Below, piece by piece: positions 53,820 through 62,227 of a stretch of DNA of 64,000 nt. Where the stretch lies: the NCBI RefSeq assembly GCF_025380365.1, contig NZ_JAOCQF010000002.1, positions 142,846-206,845 of the forward strand, in the 5' to 3' direction. The stretch comes from Albidovulum sediminis (GTDB lineage Bacteria > Pseudomonadota > Alphaproteobacteria > Rhodobacterales > Rhodobacteraceae). The stretch's first letter is position 1. Each line of letters starts with the position of its first letter. The notes beneath the pieces were generated by a model. The model saw only the letters and a list, made by a program, of their open reading frames with translations, was not told where the DNA came from and searched no databases. A program made the position numbers and the translations under genes.

Positions 53820-54472
53820 AGTCTAACTAGGCCCGAAGGTGAAGATCGCGACTAAAGACACCCTAAAGGCTGCTCGGATCGGCACGCTAGGTGAAAAGGG
53901 GGCCAGCGCATGGTCGAAAACCATGCAGTTAAGCCCTCACAAAACACCTCTAAAATAGGTGTTGACGGAATCGAAAACAGGTGTAAAAAGGGCAATGCCC
54001 CCACCGGAGGCAATACAGTCGCATTTGAAGCTGGCCCTGAAAACGTCGCTGAGAGTGCTGGCTTCAGTCTCAGATCTGGCGACTGAATACTCCAGCCAAA
54101 ACAGGTCGGCGTGGGCAGGGCCCGGCTTTCACAAGTATCGGACATAAGAGAACGCAGCCGGACCAAACACTTTTTGTCGAGTGCGCTTGTTTGAACGCTC
54201 CATACAGTCCGTAAATGTACGCCTGCTGACTCTGCCGCTAAAATCTGGTGACGGGCAAACCGATCCTTCTTCCGGTCAGACACCGATCACGGCATCGGAA
54301 GCGGGAATGCCGTGCACAGCGAAGGCATTTCAGATGGCACACAAAACCGGACCTCGGCGACCTGGAAAGCTACCCAGCCCCCTCCTAAAATCTTGGCGTC
54401 TCTCGATGGATTCCACGTCGTAACGTTTCGTGATACGACCAATTGACAGAGCGTGACACAGGGGAAGCCCAT
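53820..54472. other. Gene-poor stretch upstream of the serine recombinase
   Basis: No convincing gene is seen on either strand. It contains an inverted repeat AACACCT-N7-AGGTGTT (53943-53963) and a further AGGTGT at 53979, 22 bases after the previous one. These could be protein-binding sites. The sequence is AT-richer than the core genome and looks like decayed mobile DNA. Confidence 0.45.
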
Positions 54473-55174
54473 ATGCCGGAAGGTCGGTTCGTTTCCTACC
54501 TGCGCGTATCGACGCAGAAGCAGGGCGCCCAGGGACTCGGAATCGAGGCGCAGCGCCGGGCGGTTGCCGAGTTCATGAATGGCGGCAGCTGGCAACTCCT
54601 TGGCGAACTGTTCGAGGTGGAGAGTGGCAAGCGAAAGGACCGGCCCAGGCTGGCTGAAGCAATAGCTCTCTGCCGAGCCTTCACCGCCAAGCTCGTCATT
54701 GCCAAGCTGGATCGCCTGAGCCGCGATGCTGCATTCCTGCTCTCGCTACGAGATGCCGGGGTGGAATTTGTTGCTGCAGACAACCCTCACGCAAACCGGC
54801 TGACGGTAGGAATCCTGGCTCTTGTCGCCGAGCAGGAGAGGGAAGCCATTTCGCAACGAACGAAGGCAGCGTTAGCTGCGGCCAAGGCGCGTGGTGTTCA
54901 ACTGGGTGCTTTTCGGGACGGGAAGTTTGTTGGTCGAACGGCGACCCCTGAGGATGCGGTGGTGGCCCGATCGGCTCGGTCAATGCAAGCGAGGGAGAAG
55001 GCAGCCCGAATCCGCTTTCTGATCGAACGATTTGACCCCAATGGTCATCTATCGATGAGGCAACTGGCGGATCGCTTGAATCGGGAGGGTGTGCCACCTC
55101 CCTCCGGCCGTGGTGCCTGGCACCCACAGACGGTGAAACGTCTCCGACTGCAGCTTGAAGCCGAAAGCTGCTAG
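54473..55174 (+). CDS. Serine recombinase (resolvase/invertase family)
   Basis: A 233-residue site-specific recombinase. The catalytic serine lies in RFVSYLRVSTQKQGAQGLGIEAQ near the N-terminus; AKLDRLSRDAAFLLSL and ALVAEQEREAISQRTKAAL give the conserved R-L-x-R and the E-helix arginine. The C-terminal part (SMRQLADRLNREGVPPPSGRGAWHPQTVKRL) resembles the start of the recombinase DNA-binding domain. It is shorter than large phage integrases and close to plasmid/transposon resolvases. ATG 54473 follows GGGGAAG; a GTG at 54443 is possible. It is probably the enzyme that moved this region. Confidence 0.9.
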   Translation: MPEGRFVSYLRVSTQKQGAQGLGIEAQRRAVAEFMNGGSWQLLGELFEVESGKRKDRPRLAEAIALCRAFTAKLVIAKLDRLSRDAAFLLSLRDAGVEFVAADNPHANRLTVGILALVAEQEREAISQRTKAALAAAKARGVQLGAFRDGKFVGRTATPEDAVVARSARSMQAREKAARIRFLIERFDPNGHLSMRQLADRLNREGVPPPSGRGAWHPQTVKRLRLQLEAESC

Positions 55175-55283
55175 CCCCCCGATGCGCTAACCGATGAGTA
55201 TGGGACTGAAGTCAAACTCCCGTGAAGGTTGCGCGCAGCCATTTATCAAACAGGCCCACCAACGTGTACGCTCAGAGGGGATA

Positions 55284-55329
55284 AAAGGCAGGCAAGCCAA
55301 ACGCGTAAGAAAAGAAAGGCAGGCAAGCC
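55284..55329. repeat. 15-bp direct repeat next to the serine recombinase
   Basis: AAAGGCAGGCAAGCC occurs at 55284-55298 and again at 55315-55329, 31 bases apart, in the short gap between the recombinase and the next gene. It could be a crossover or resolvase-binding site, or the scar of a small duplication. Confidence 0.5.
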
Positions 55330-55361
55330 GACCGTCGCCCGCGCCTGTTTGACAATCGGCG

Positions 55362-56273
55362 TCACGCGGAGGCTTGTCGCTGCATCCAGTGAAGCAGGGC
55401 TTCTAGGGCCCGGCGCCTCGGGTGCTCGCTCCGATAGACAAAGTAGAAGCCGTAGCCGGGCAGAACGATATCGCTCACTTGCAGAAGACGGCCATCGCGA
55501 AGCTCCCGTGCCACAAGCACGTCGCTACACAGCCCAAGCCCCTGTCCGGCAACGATCGCTTCGATCCCGTGATGCTCTTCGTGGAATTTCAGGTGTGGTG
55601 GCCGGACGGTGCCGCTGATCCGGTGGCCTGCCGCTCGGGCAGCAGTCTCCCAGTGACGCCAGGTAGGCGCTCCGGCGTCGGTCAGGGGCCAGCCGACCTC
55701 GACGCGTGGCAGATCGAGGATCGCCTGAGGCTCGAGCATCCCGACGCCTCCGTCAAGCATCGACGGCGCCGCCACGACGTGGAAGGTATCGCGAAGCAGC
55801 TCCACCGCGACTCCGTCCGTCGGTGATTGACGTGCATAACGGATCGCGACGTCCACTTCGCCCGTGCGAAGGTTCAGCACCGTATCCGTTCCCACAAGGT
55901 CGAGCGTCGACCCCGGCGCTTCCGCGCGCCAGCTGTCCAGGCGCGGCAGCAGCCAGCGCGCGGCGAAGGCGCTGGTCGTGGTGACCCGAAGATGGCCGAT
56001 CCGGCTGCCGGGGGTTAGGCGACCAAGCTCGTCCGAGATCGACAGGAAGGCGTCCCGGACAACCGGCAGAAGCTGTGCGCCCGCGGTGGTGAGTTGCAAG
56101 GGCCTCGGCTGGCGCTGGAAAAGCGGTTGGCCGCAATAGCGTTCCAGGAGCCGTATCTGGTGGCTGACGGCTGTGGGCGTGACGGACAGTTCCTCGGCCG
56201 CCTTCCTGAAGCTCAGCAGGCGGGCAGCCGCTTCGAATGCCTGAAGCTCTCGGAGAGGTGGAAGCCGATGCAT
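55362..56273 (-). CDS. LysR-family transcriptional regulator (GcvA-like)
   Basis: A 303-residue LysR regulator. The DNA-binding domain is LRELQAFEAAARLLSFRKAAEELSVTPTAVSHQIRLLERYCGQ, followed by LTTAGAQLLPVVRDAF and an effector domain starting VTTTSAFAARWLLPRLDSW. It belongs to the GcvA-type subgroup. It is divergent from an acyl-CoA dehydrogenase-like gene, with a palindrome of LysR type between them, so it probably controls that gene. Confidence 0.92.
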   Translation of the reverse strand: MHRLPPLRELQAFEAAARLLSFRKAAEELSVTPTAVSHQIRLLERYCGQPLFQRQPRPLQLTTAGAQLLPVVRDAFLSISDELGRLTPGSRIGHLRVTTTSAFAARWLLPRLDSWRAEAPGSTLDLVGTDTVLNLRTGEVDVAIRYARQSPTDGVAVELLRDTFHVVAAPSMLDGGVGMLEPQAILDLPRVEVGWPLTDAGAPTWRHWETAARAAGHRISGTVRPPHLKFHEEHHGIEAIVAGQGLGLCSDVLVARELRDGRLLQVSDIVLPGYGFYFVYRSEHPRRRALEALLHWMQRQASA

Positions 56274-56285
56274 GGGGCCAATCTA

Positions 56286-56302
56286 GATGAATTGCTTTCA
56301 TC
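56286..56302. promoter_or_regulatory. Palindrome in the LysR/acyl-CoA dehydrogenase intergenic region
   Basis: GATGAATTGCTTTCATC is a 6+5+6 perfect palindrome fitting the T-N11-A LysR binding rule (ATGAA-N5-TTCAT). It lies 13 bases from the LysR start and 75 bases from the dehydrogenase start. Confidence 0.5.
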
Positions 56303-56376
56303 TTGCCCGAAATTCTTTGCTGTTGCCCCACTTCTCATCGAGGCCGACCATTCCGGCATCCCGGAAGGAGGTCATC

Positions 56377-57525
56377 ATGCTGGACGGACAATCGCCTGTG
56401 ACCGCCGCGACCATGATCGATAGGTTCGAACGGATCCGCCCCCTGCTGGCGGAACAATCCGGGCGCCTTGATGCGGATCGAAGGCTGTCGGACGAGGCGT
56501 TTCGTGCCCTGAGCGAAGCGGGGTTCTTCCGCCTGCTGCTGCCGGCTCAACTCGGCGGATGCGCGCTTTCGCCCCTCGACTTCATGACCGTGGTCGAGCA
56601 CGCCGCAGCTTTCGATGGGACGATCGGCTGGCTCGTCGGAAACGGTGGCGGCATGTCGCGCGCCGGCGGCTATCTGTCGTTGGAAGCCGCTCAAGCAGTG
56701 TTCGTGAGCCCGTCGGCCTTCGTCGCCTCAAGCACGGGCGCAATCGGCAAGGCGGTTCCCGAGGCGGGCGGATACCGCATCACCGGCCGTTGGCCCTTTG
56801 CCAGCGGCGCGCCACACGCCACGACCTTCGCCCCGCTTTGCGAGATATGCGATGGTAGTGGGCGGATCGTTCTTGCGTTCCTGCCACGCGGGGCTGTCAA
56901 CTTGATCGACAACTGGCACGTGTCGGGCATGAGAGGCAGCGGAAGCTGGGACTTCGAGGCGGACAACGTGTTCCTGCCAGCCGAATTCGTTTGCGACCTC
57001 CAGCCGGTTCCGACCCAAACCGGTATCGTCTATCGCCTTCCAGGCGTATCCGCCTTTGTTTGGACGGTCGCCACGGTGCCGCTCGGGATCGCGAAGGGCG
57101 CCATCGACGCGCTCGTCTCGGTCAGCGCCGGCCACCGTCGTCTGGGTGTCAGCGTTCCCGTCGCGGAACGCGAACTGGTGCAGGCCCAGATCGGGCGCTG
57201 CCTTGCGTCGTGCAGGGCGGCGGGCGCCTATCTGCGGTCAGCCATGTCGGACCTGTGCGCCTCCGTCGACAGCGAAGGTGCTGATCAGGTTGCGGCCCGG
57301 ATCAACTACCGGCTGGCCTGTTCTCACGCCGCTGACGTCGCAGTGGGCGCCGTGCTGCGGGTGAACGATCTGATTGGAGCCCGGTCCCTTGCCGAGTCCC
57401 AGCCCTTCGAGCGGCGCGAGCGCGACGTTCGCGCAGCGGCCAAGCACATCGCCATGAGTGCCGAGCAGTTCGTGATCGGTGGCCGTCATGCTCTCGGCGG
57501 CGATATCAGCGGCGCAAGCTTCTGA
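56377..57525 (+). CDS. Acyl-CoA dehydrogenase-family flavoprotein (monooxygenase-like)
   Basis: A 382-residue protein with acyl-CoA dehydrogenase fold: an N-terminal helical domain (LLAEQSGRLDADRRLSDEAFRALSEAGFFRLLLPAQLGG), a middle beta domain (YRITGRWPFASGAPHATTFAP, NWHVSGMRGSGSWDFEADNVFLP) and a C-terminal helical domain. The lack of the usual catalytic glutamate motif and the IGWLVGNGG / GMRGSGSWDF sequence suggest the flavin-dependent monooxygenase or HpaB/DszC-like side of the family rather than fatty acid beta-oxidation. ATG 56377 has an excellent GGAAGGAGG site. Likely regulated by the divergent LysR protein. Confidence 0.85.
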   Translation: MLDGQSPVTAATMIDRFERIRPLLAEQSGRLDADRRLSDEAFRALSEAGFFRLLLPAQLGGCALSPLDFMTVVEHAAAFDGTIGWLVGNGGGMSRAGGYLSLEAAQAVFVSPSAFVASSTGAIGKAVPEAGGYRITGRWPFASGAPHATTFAPLCEICDGSGRIVLAFLPRGAVNLIDNWHVSGMRGSGSWDFEADNVFLPAEFVCDLQPVPTQTGIVYRLPGVSAFVWTVATVPLGIAKGAIDALVSVSAGHRRLGVSVPVAERELVQAQIGRCLASCRAAGAYLRSAMSDLCASVDSEGADQVAARINYRLACSHAADVAVGAVLRVNDLIGARSLAESQPFERRERDVRAAAKHIAMSAEQFVIGGRHALGGDISGASF

Positions 57526-57925
57526 CCATCGGCGCGCGCCGGTCCCGCCGTAACCCCGCCGCGTCGGTCCGCTGTAGAGTTGCCGGGCAGATCGATCAGC
57601 GGTCTCGGGTCCGCGATAGTCGATTTCCGCCGGCCGGCCCAGCCCGCCGCCCGTCTGAACGCGAGGATCGACGAGCGGAAGCCGTTCGCCCTTGTCGGTC
57701 TCTCTGTCCTGGAGTTCTGGCCCCTTGCGGCACAAATGCAGCGCGCCGTAGGAAAATCGCTCAGATCTACCGCAAGACGGGTATCGCGGCACTGCGTTTC
57801 TCTCCCAACGGTGCGCCTGCAGGATCGCTTCCTCTGATGGCGACAATCCGCCTGTCGCTGTCCCTCACGTGTGCTGTGTCCGTTGCCGCGAGGCTCAGAT
57901 GATCGATTGTCGCCATGGTTTTCCT
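57526..57925. other. Gap with decayed sequence, no recognised gene
   Basis: About 400 bases between two convergent genes. Frames are open on both strands but none has a recognisable domain. The patchwork composition suggests remnant DNA. Confidence 0.4.
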
Positions 57926-58426
57926 TCACGGCTGCCAGCCGAATGGTGGAGTTTCGAGGCGGTACTTCAGGAATGTCGCTCCGGTGTGGACCTGGCGGCC
58001 GGCGGCCCGCGCGCCCAGCCGGCGCAGGGCGCCAAGGTTGCGACGCGAGGGCGGCAGCAGGAACGTGACAAAGGGGATGCGCGGGTCCGATCGCGCGAAG
58101 TCCAGCGCCGCTCGTGTGATGCGCGCACCAAGGCCGAAATCCTGCGGCCGCAGGACCAGGCCGAAGTCCCACTCCTCGCCTTCCAACTGGAACCCGCCCC
58201 AGCCGACATAGCGCCCGTCGGCGAGAAAGGCCCAGTGACCGAGTCCGTCGCGCGCCCAGCAGGCCTCCTTGGCGACGACGAAGCCTTGCGCCTCGGCGTC
58301 GCCCCAGGTTCCGGTCAGCAAAGGCATGTGCGCGCGCAGGCGCGGGTCCGACATATGCGCGACCAGCTCCGCAAGCGGCACCTCGGTCAGGCGCGCAAAT
58401 CGGATGGTTGGGGCCGTGCCGGTCAT
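57926..58426 (-). CDS. GNAT-family N-acetyltransferase
   Basis: A 166-residue protein of the GNAT_3/RimJ-like type. It has the N-terminal IRFARLTEVPLAELVAHMSDPRL, a beta-strand core GHWAFLADGRYVGWGGFQLEGEEWDFGLVLRP, and the acetyl-CoA site region DFGLGARITRAALDFARS, then FVTFLLPPSRRNLGALRRLGAR with the typical asparagine. The substrate is unknown. It overlaps the upstream glutathione transferase gene by four bases. Confidence 0.85.
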   Translation of the reverse strand: MTGTAPTIRFARLTEVPLAELVAHMSDPRLRAHMPLLTGTWGDAEAQGFVVAKEACWARDGLGHWAFLADGRYVGWGGFQLEGEEWDFGLVLRPQDFGLGARITRAALDFARSDPRIPFVTFLLPPSRRNLGALRRLGARAAGRQVHTGATFLKYRLETPPFGWQP

Positions 58427-59115
58427 GCCGAATGCCGGATCGCGATACCGGCGGGCACCATCCTGCGCGAAAGCGCGCCCCCCCGACGCCTCAGGAAGGC
58501 TGCCAGCAGATCGTCGTAATTGTCGGCAACGGCGGCGCGCACGGACGGCCGGATCGCAAGCGACCGGCGCCAGGCCATCACCCGCCCGAGGCCGTCAAGA
58601 CAGCCGAAGTCACCGATCCGGTCAAAGGTTTCGAAGTAGCGGAAGACCGGGGCGAAGCAGGCGTCGACCAGGCTGAAGCGGTCGCCGGCGAACCAGCGTC
58701 CGGAACCAAGCTGACCCTCCAGCACCCGGAACCGGGCGTGGAGCGCTGCGGCCTTCGCCTCCAGCGTCCCGGCATCGGGGGCAGAGTAGAAGTCTGCGAT
58801 GTCGTTCAGGCACTCAGAGGCAAACCCGATCCAGGCGCGCTGCCGTGCCCGCTCCACCGGGTCTGCGGGGTGCAGGGGGCCGGGTTGCGTTTCCTCGAGG
58901 TATTCGAGGATCGCCGCGGACTCGAAGAGCGCCGCCTCTCCGACCTGCAGGACGGGCGTCCGCCCGAGCGGCGAAAGCGCCAGGAACCAGTCGGGCTTCC
59001 TGGCGAGATCCACGGTGATGCAGTCATGCGCCACGTCCTTCTCGGCCAGTGCGATGGCGATGCGCTGGACATAGGGGCAAAGCACGTGGCTGATGAGCGT
59101 GATAGGTTGAGTCAT
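58423..59115 (-). CDS. Glutathione S-transferase family protein
   Basis: A 230-residue GST-fold protein. The N-terminal thioredoxin-like domain begins ITLISHVLCPYVQRIAIAL, where the cysteine of CPYxQR is the likely catalytic residue as in Omega/Beta-type enzymes, and LSPLGRTPVLQVGEAALFESAAILEYLEE is the glutathione-binding part. The C-terminal helical domain has LEGQLGSGRWFAGDRFSLVDACFAPVFRYFE. ATG 59115 follows AGGAGAGG. It is cotranscribed with the GNAT gene. Confidence 0.92.
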   Translation of the reverse strand: MTQPITLISHVLCPYVQRIAIALAEKDVAHDCITVDLARKPDWFLALSPLGRTPVLQVGEAALFESAAILEYLEETQPGPLHPADPVERARQRAWIGFASECLNDIADFYSAPDAGTLEAKAAALHARFRVLEGQLGSGRWFAGDRFSLVDACFAPVFRYFETFDRIGDFGCLDGLGRVMAWRRSLAIRPSVRAAVADNYDDLLAAFLRRRGGALSRRMVPAGIAIRHSA

Positions 59116-59141
59116 GGACCTCTCCTGCAACAGATGGCGGA

Positions 59142-59175
59142 AACCGGCCCGCGTGGAGCGTTGCGCGGGCCGGTT
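59142..59175 (-). terminator. Strong hairpin between YHS and GST genes
   Basis: A perfect 12-bp stem AACCGGCCCGCG/CGCGGGCCGGTT with a ten-base loop, followed on the minus strand by a short T run. It probably ends or attenuates the YHS transcript before the GST gene. Confidence 0.65.
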
Positions 59176-59189
59176 CCGTGGGGCTCTTG

Positions 59190-59672
59190 TCAGAGAGCTG
59201 TCGCGGCGGTGTGCTCGATCTTCGTCCAGTTGCCCTCGGCCTTCTCGATGGTGCCGGCCTGGTCCTTGAGATAGGCCTCGTAGACGTCCTTGTTGAGGAA
59301 GACATAGAGCTTGTCGTTCAGAACGGCCGCAAAGCTCGGGTCGCCATCGAACTTCTTGCCGACCGAAACGCCGAAGGCGCAGAAGCCGCCATACTGGGGC
59401 GCGTAACGTGCCGGATTCGCCTCGAACGCCTTCAGGTTCTCTTCGGAGGCGAAGTAGTAGGCGACGCCCTCATGCGCGGCTGCAAAGCTGGCGTTGCCTT
59501 CGGCGTTGGTGCCCTGGTCGAGCAGCGCGACCGGGTCGGCGCCATGCAATCCCAGCGGCGCGCCGCCGTAGGTGAGGCCGGGCGCGACATTGGCCTCGTC
59601 CGCGGCCATGGCGGGGCCGAAGGCGAGAAGGGCCGTCAGGGCGGCGGCGGTGATGGTGATCGTGCGAGACAT
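59190..59672 (-). CDS. Secreted YHS domain-containing protein
   Basis: A 160-residue protein with a Sec signal peptide (ITITAAALTALLAFGPAMAA) and a YHS domain: GLHGADPVALLDQG, AYYFASEENLKAFEANPARYAPQYGGFCAFGVSVGKK. YHS domains are linked to metal or redox functions, and this group (YHS domain protein of about 150 residues in the periplasm) is common in marine alphaproteobacteria. The ATG follows AAGGAAGA. It is divergent from the AraC regulator across a 212-bp region. Confidence 0.87.
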   Translation of the reverse strand: MSRTITITAAALTALLAFGPAMAADEANVAPGLTYGGAPLGLHGADPVALLDQGTNAEGNASFAAAHEGVAYYFASEENLKAFEANPARYAPQYGGFCAFGVSVGKKFDGDPSFAAVLNDKLYVFLNKDVYEAYLKDQAGTIEKAEGNWTKIEHTAATAL

Positions 59673-59836
59673 CAGTTCTTCCTTTCAACAGGGTTGGGGC
59701 GGCCTTTTCGGGCCGGTACTGCGTTCGGCTGCGGCGCCGGGTCAGGATTGGACCTGCCGCCACATCGACTGCCTGTGCCATAGACCTCATGTATTCCGGC
59801 GTGTTAATGCCGGATGGTTCACTTTGCATGCCCGAT

Positions 59837-59854
59837 CGTCCAGCCTTCTGGACG
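59837..59854. promoter_or_regulatory. CGTCC-N8-GGACG inverted repeat, site 1
   Basis: CGTCCAGCCTTCTGGACG lies in the YHS/AraC intergenic region, 30 bases before the AraC start. The same half-sites with the same eight-base spacer recur at 60858-60875. Confidence 0.6.
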
Positions 59855-59884
59855 TACAAAGAAATCTGTGTGCAGGATGACGAC

Positions 59885-60844
59885 ATGTTGGACCTGCTCA
59901 GTGACATCCTCACCCGCCTCTCGCTTCGTGGCTCGCTCTACTTCCGGACGAGCTTCACCGAGCCCTGGGGCGTGCGCGTCCCCGCCTTCCGCGACGTCGC
60001 GCGATTCCACTTCGCCCATCGGGGCGAGGCGCTGGTGCGGGTGGCAGGGGTCGCCGTGCCCGTGCATCTGGGGCAAGGCGACCTGATCGTGATCCCCCAT
60101 GGGACCGCCCATATCCTGACCTGCCGCTACACCGGCCCCGACGATGCCTTGCCTCTGGACGATGTCCTCTCCCGGTCGGGGTTTCCGGGCCACGGAACGC
60201 TGGTCTGGGGCGGGGAGGAAAGCCCGCGCGACACGCAGCTTATCTGCGGTCATTTCGCTTTGGCGGAGGGGTCGCGGCATATCCTGTTCGATCGGCTTCC
60301 GCCCTTCATCCACCTGCGCGGCTATGGTGAAGAAGCGGGCCCATGGCTCGAGGCGACGCTCAAAGTCATCGGGGCCGAAGCCGGAGGGACACGGCTTGGC
60401 GGCGACCTGATCGCACTGAAGATGTCCGAGGCGATTTTTGCCCAGGCGATCCGCGCCCACATCGAACAGGCGAACCAAGCCGATTGCGGCGTGACCGGGT
60501 TCGGCGATCCCTATCTCGCGCGGGCGCTGACCGCGTTCCACCGCGCGCCGACAGCAGACTGGACGGTGGCGCGCCTCGCGCGCGAGGCGGGGATGTCACG
60601 CACGGGATTCGCGGAACGCTTCTCGGAACGCCTGGGCGTGACGCCGATGGCCTACGTCACATCCTGGCGGATGCAGATTGCGCGCGAGGCGCTGGCGGCG
60701 CGGGGGCTGTCGGTGGCCGAGGCCGCAGAGGTATCCGGATACGCCTCCGAGTCCGCGTTCAGCCGCGTCTTCAAGAAGGAGATCGGGATTTCGCCGGCGG
60801 CCTTCCGGCAGTCGGGCCTTGCGCAGGATCTGCGTGCAACATAG
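59885..60844 (+). CDS. AraC-family regulator with cupin_6 sensor domain
   Basis: A 319-residue regulator. The N-terminal cupin_6 domain (MLDLLSDILTRLSLRGSLYFRTSFTEPWGVRVP, RVAGVAVPVHLGQGDLIVIPHGTAHIL) is followed by two AraC helix-turn-helix motifs from about residue 215: WTVARLAREAGMSRTGFAERFSERLGVTPMAYVTSWRMQIA and SVAEAAEVSGYASESAFSRVFKKEIGISPAAFRQ. ATG 59885 matches relatives; an earlier start at 59789 would put the operator inside the gene. It probably controls itself and the downstream SPW/AhpD-like operon. Confidence 0.92.
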   Translation: MLDLLSDILTRLSLRGSLYFRTSFTEPWGVRVPAFRDVARFHFAHRGEALVRVAGVAVPVHLGQGDLIVIPHGTAHILTCRYTGPDDALPLDDVLSRSGFPGHGTLVWGGEESPRDTQLICGHFALAEGSRHILFDRLPPFIHLRGYGEEAGPWLEATLKVIGAEAGGTRLGGDLIALKMSEAIFAQAIRAHIEQANQADCGVTGFGDPYLARALTAFHRAPTADWTVARLAREAGMSRTGFAERFSERLGVTPMAYVTSWRMQIAREALAARGLSVAEAAEVSGYASESAFSRVFKKEIGISPAAFRQSGLAQDLRAT

Positions 60845-60857
60845 CAGCCTGACGATA

Positions 60858-60875
60858 CGTCCGGAAATCTGGACG
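60858..60875. promoter_or_regulatory. CGTCC-N8-GGACG inverted repeat, site 2
   Basis: CGTCCGGAAATCTGGACG lies 14 bases after the AraC stop and 116 bases before the SPW gene, with the same arms and spacing as the site at 59837. Confidence 0.6.
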
Positions 60876-60990
60876 ATCTGCAACGTATTGCGAACTTCCT
60901 GAAATTCATCGTTCGAACCATGGCCCTTAACTCGGGAAGCGCGGCGGAAACGACCGCCCATCGCCTCCTCCACCGAAAGGACCATGAAAC

Positions 60991-61353
60991 ATGCGCTTCG
61001 TCACCAAGACCATTCATGCCTGGCTCGACTATCCGGTCGCGCTTGCGCTCTTTTCGCTGCCGTTTGCCCTTGGACTCGGCACCTCGCACCCGCTGGCGCT
61101 ATCGATCTCGCCCACCATCGGCGTGGCCGCCTTCTTCCTGACCCTGTTCACCGATCATCACCTCGGGGCGATCCGGGTGCTGCCCTACAAGCTGCACCTC
61201 GCCGTCGATCTGGCGGTCGGCATCCTGTTCCTGATCCTTCCCTTCGCGCTCGGCTTCAGCGGTCTGGATGCGATCTACTACCTGCTGAATGGCGCCGCCG
61301 TCGTGGTGGTCATCGGCCTTTCCAAGCCCGAAACGCAAATGGCCTCGGCCTGA
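60991..61353 (+). CDS. SPW repeat-like small membrane protein
   Basis: A 120-residue protein with four membrane helices arranged as two similar halves (IHAWLDYPVALALFSLPFALGLG and YKLHLAVDLAVGILFLILPFALGFSGLDAIYYLLNGAAVVVVIGLS). This matches the SPW repeat family of small membrane proteins of unknown function. The ATG follows AAAGGACC. It is the first gene of a probable two-gene operon with the AhpD-like gene, 29 bases upstream of it. Confidence 0.75.
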   Translation: MRFVTKTIHAWLDYPVALALFSLPFALGLGTSHPLALSISPTIGVAAFFLTLFTDHHLGAIRVLPYKLHLAVDLAVGILFLILPFALGFSGLDAIYYLLNGAAVVVVIGLSKPETQMASA

Positions 61354-61382
61354 TCCTTCGTCAGCCTGAAAGGACATATCCC

Positions 61383-61925
61383 ATGGCTCGCATCACCCAG
61401 GTTTCCGACACCTCCGCCGCCCCCGAGGCCGCAGCACTCTTCACCGCCATCAAGGGCAAGATCGGCATGGTGCCGAACCTGTACCGCGTTGCCGCGAACC
61501 AGCCCAAGGTTCTGGCGGCCATGCTCGGCCTGAACGAGACGTTGGCGGGCGGGGCCTTCGACGCCCGCACTCGCGAGGCGATCGCGCTGGCCGTTGCCGG
61601 CGCCAACGCCTGCGACTACTGTGCCTCGGCCCATGCCGCGATCTCGGCGGGCTTGAAAGTCTCTCCATCCACGGTTGACGCGCATCTCGCGGGTCAGTCT
61701 GACGACCCGCGCACCGCAGCCATCCTGCGGCTCGCCACGGCCATCGTTACGGCGCGCGGAATGCTGGAAGATGCAGACCTCGCCTCGGCCCGTGGCGCGG
61801 GACTGAGCGAAGCCGACATTGTCGAGACCGTCGCGCAGGTGGTGGCCAACATCTTCACCAACTACCTCAACCATGTGGCGGGTACCGACATCGACTTCCC
61901 AGCCCGCAAGGTTCGCGCGGCGTAG
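61383..61925 (+). CDS. Carboxymuconolactone decarboxylase/AhpD-family peroxidase-related protein
   Basis: A 180-residue AhpD-like protein. The redox motif CDYCASAH (CxxC with a following histidine) and the family blocks KIGMVPNLYRVAANQPKVLAAMLGLNETL and FDARTREAIALAVAGANACDYC are present, with NIFTNYLNHVAGTDIDFP at the C-terminus as in the uncharacterised peroxidase-related group. It likely reduces peroxides or acts in oxidative stress. The ATG 61383 gives the usual MARITQV start. It ends just before a terminator hairpin. Confidence 0.92.
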   Translation: MARITQVSDTSAAPEAAALFTAIKGKIGMVPNLYRVAANQPKVLAAMLGLNETLAGGAFDARTREAIALAVAGANACDYCASAHAAISAGLKVSPSTVDAHLAGQSDDPRTAAILRLATAIVTARGMLEDADLASARGAGLSEADIVETVAQVVANIFTNYLNHVAGTDIDFPARKVRAA

Positions 61926-61931
61926 GACATC

Positions 61932-61958
61932 CGGCCCGGCGGAATTGACGCCGGGCCG
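61932..61958 (+). terminator. Intrinsic terminator-like hairpin
   Basis: A perfect 10-bp stem CGGCCCGGCG/CGCCGGGCCG with a seven-base loop, seven bases after the AhpD-like gene. There is no long T run. The rest of 61959-62227 holds no recognisable gene. Confidence 0.6.
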
Positions 61959-62227
61959 ATCTCCTCCCGACGGTCTCAAGCACGTGAACAGGAGTTCTGC
62001 GAGGTTCAGGTCATTGGCCTCCGGCATGTCGCAGGCGAGGATAACGACGCCCCAGCCCCAAAGCCTGAGCAGGAACCGGAGAAGCTGCCAGGGGTAGGTC
62101 GGCGATGCTCAGACATGCAGAATTCTTGTCCAAGGTAGCGCAGAATCCTGCCGTACGGTAATATTCAGACCGAACCACGTGGATTTGGCTGCTGACGGCG
62201 ATCGGGTCAACGTAGGAGGTTGGAGGA

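Noticed and set aside
53852-54283. Minus-strand 143-residue open frame
   Set aside because: No domain, no good start, low-complexity Leu/Ser/Pro composition.
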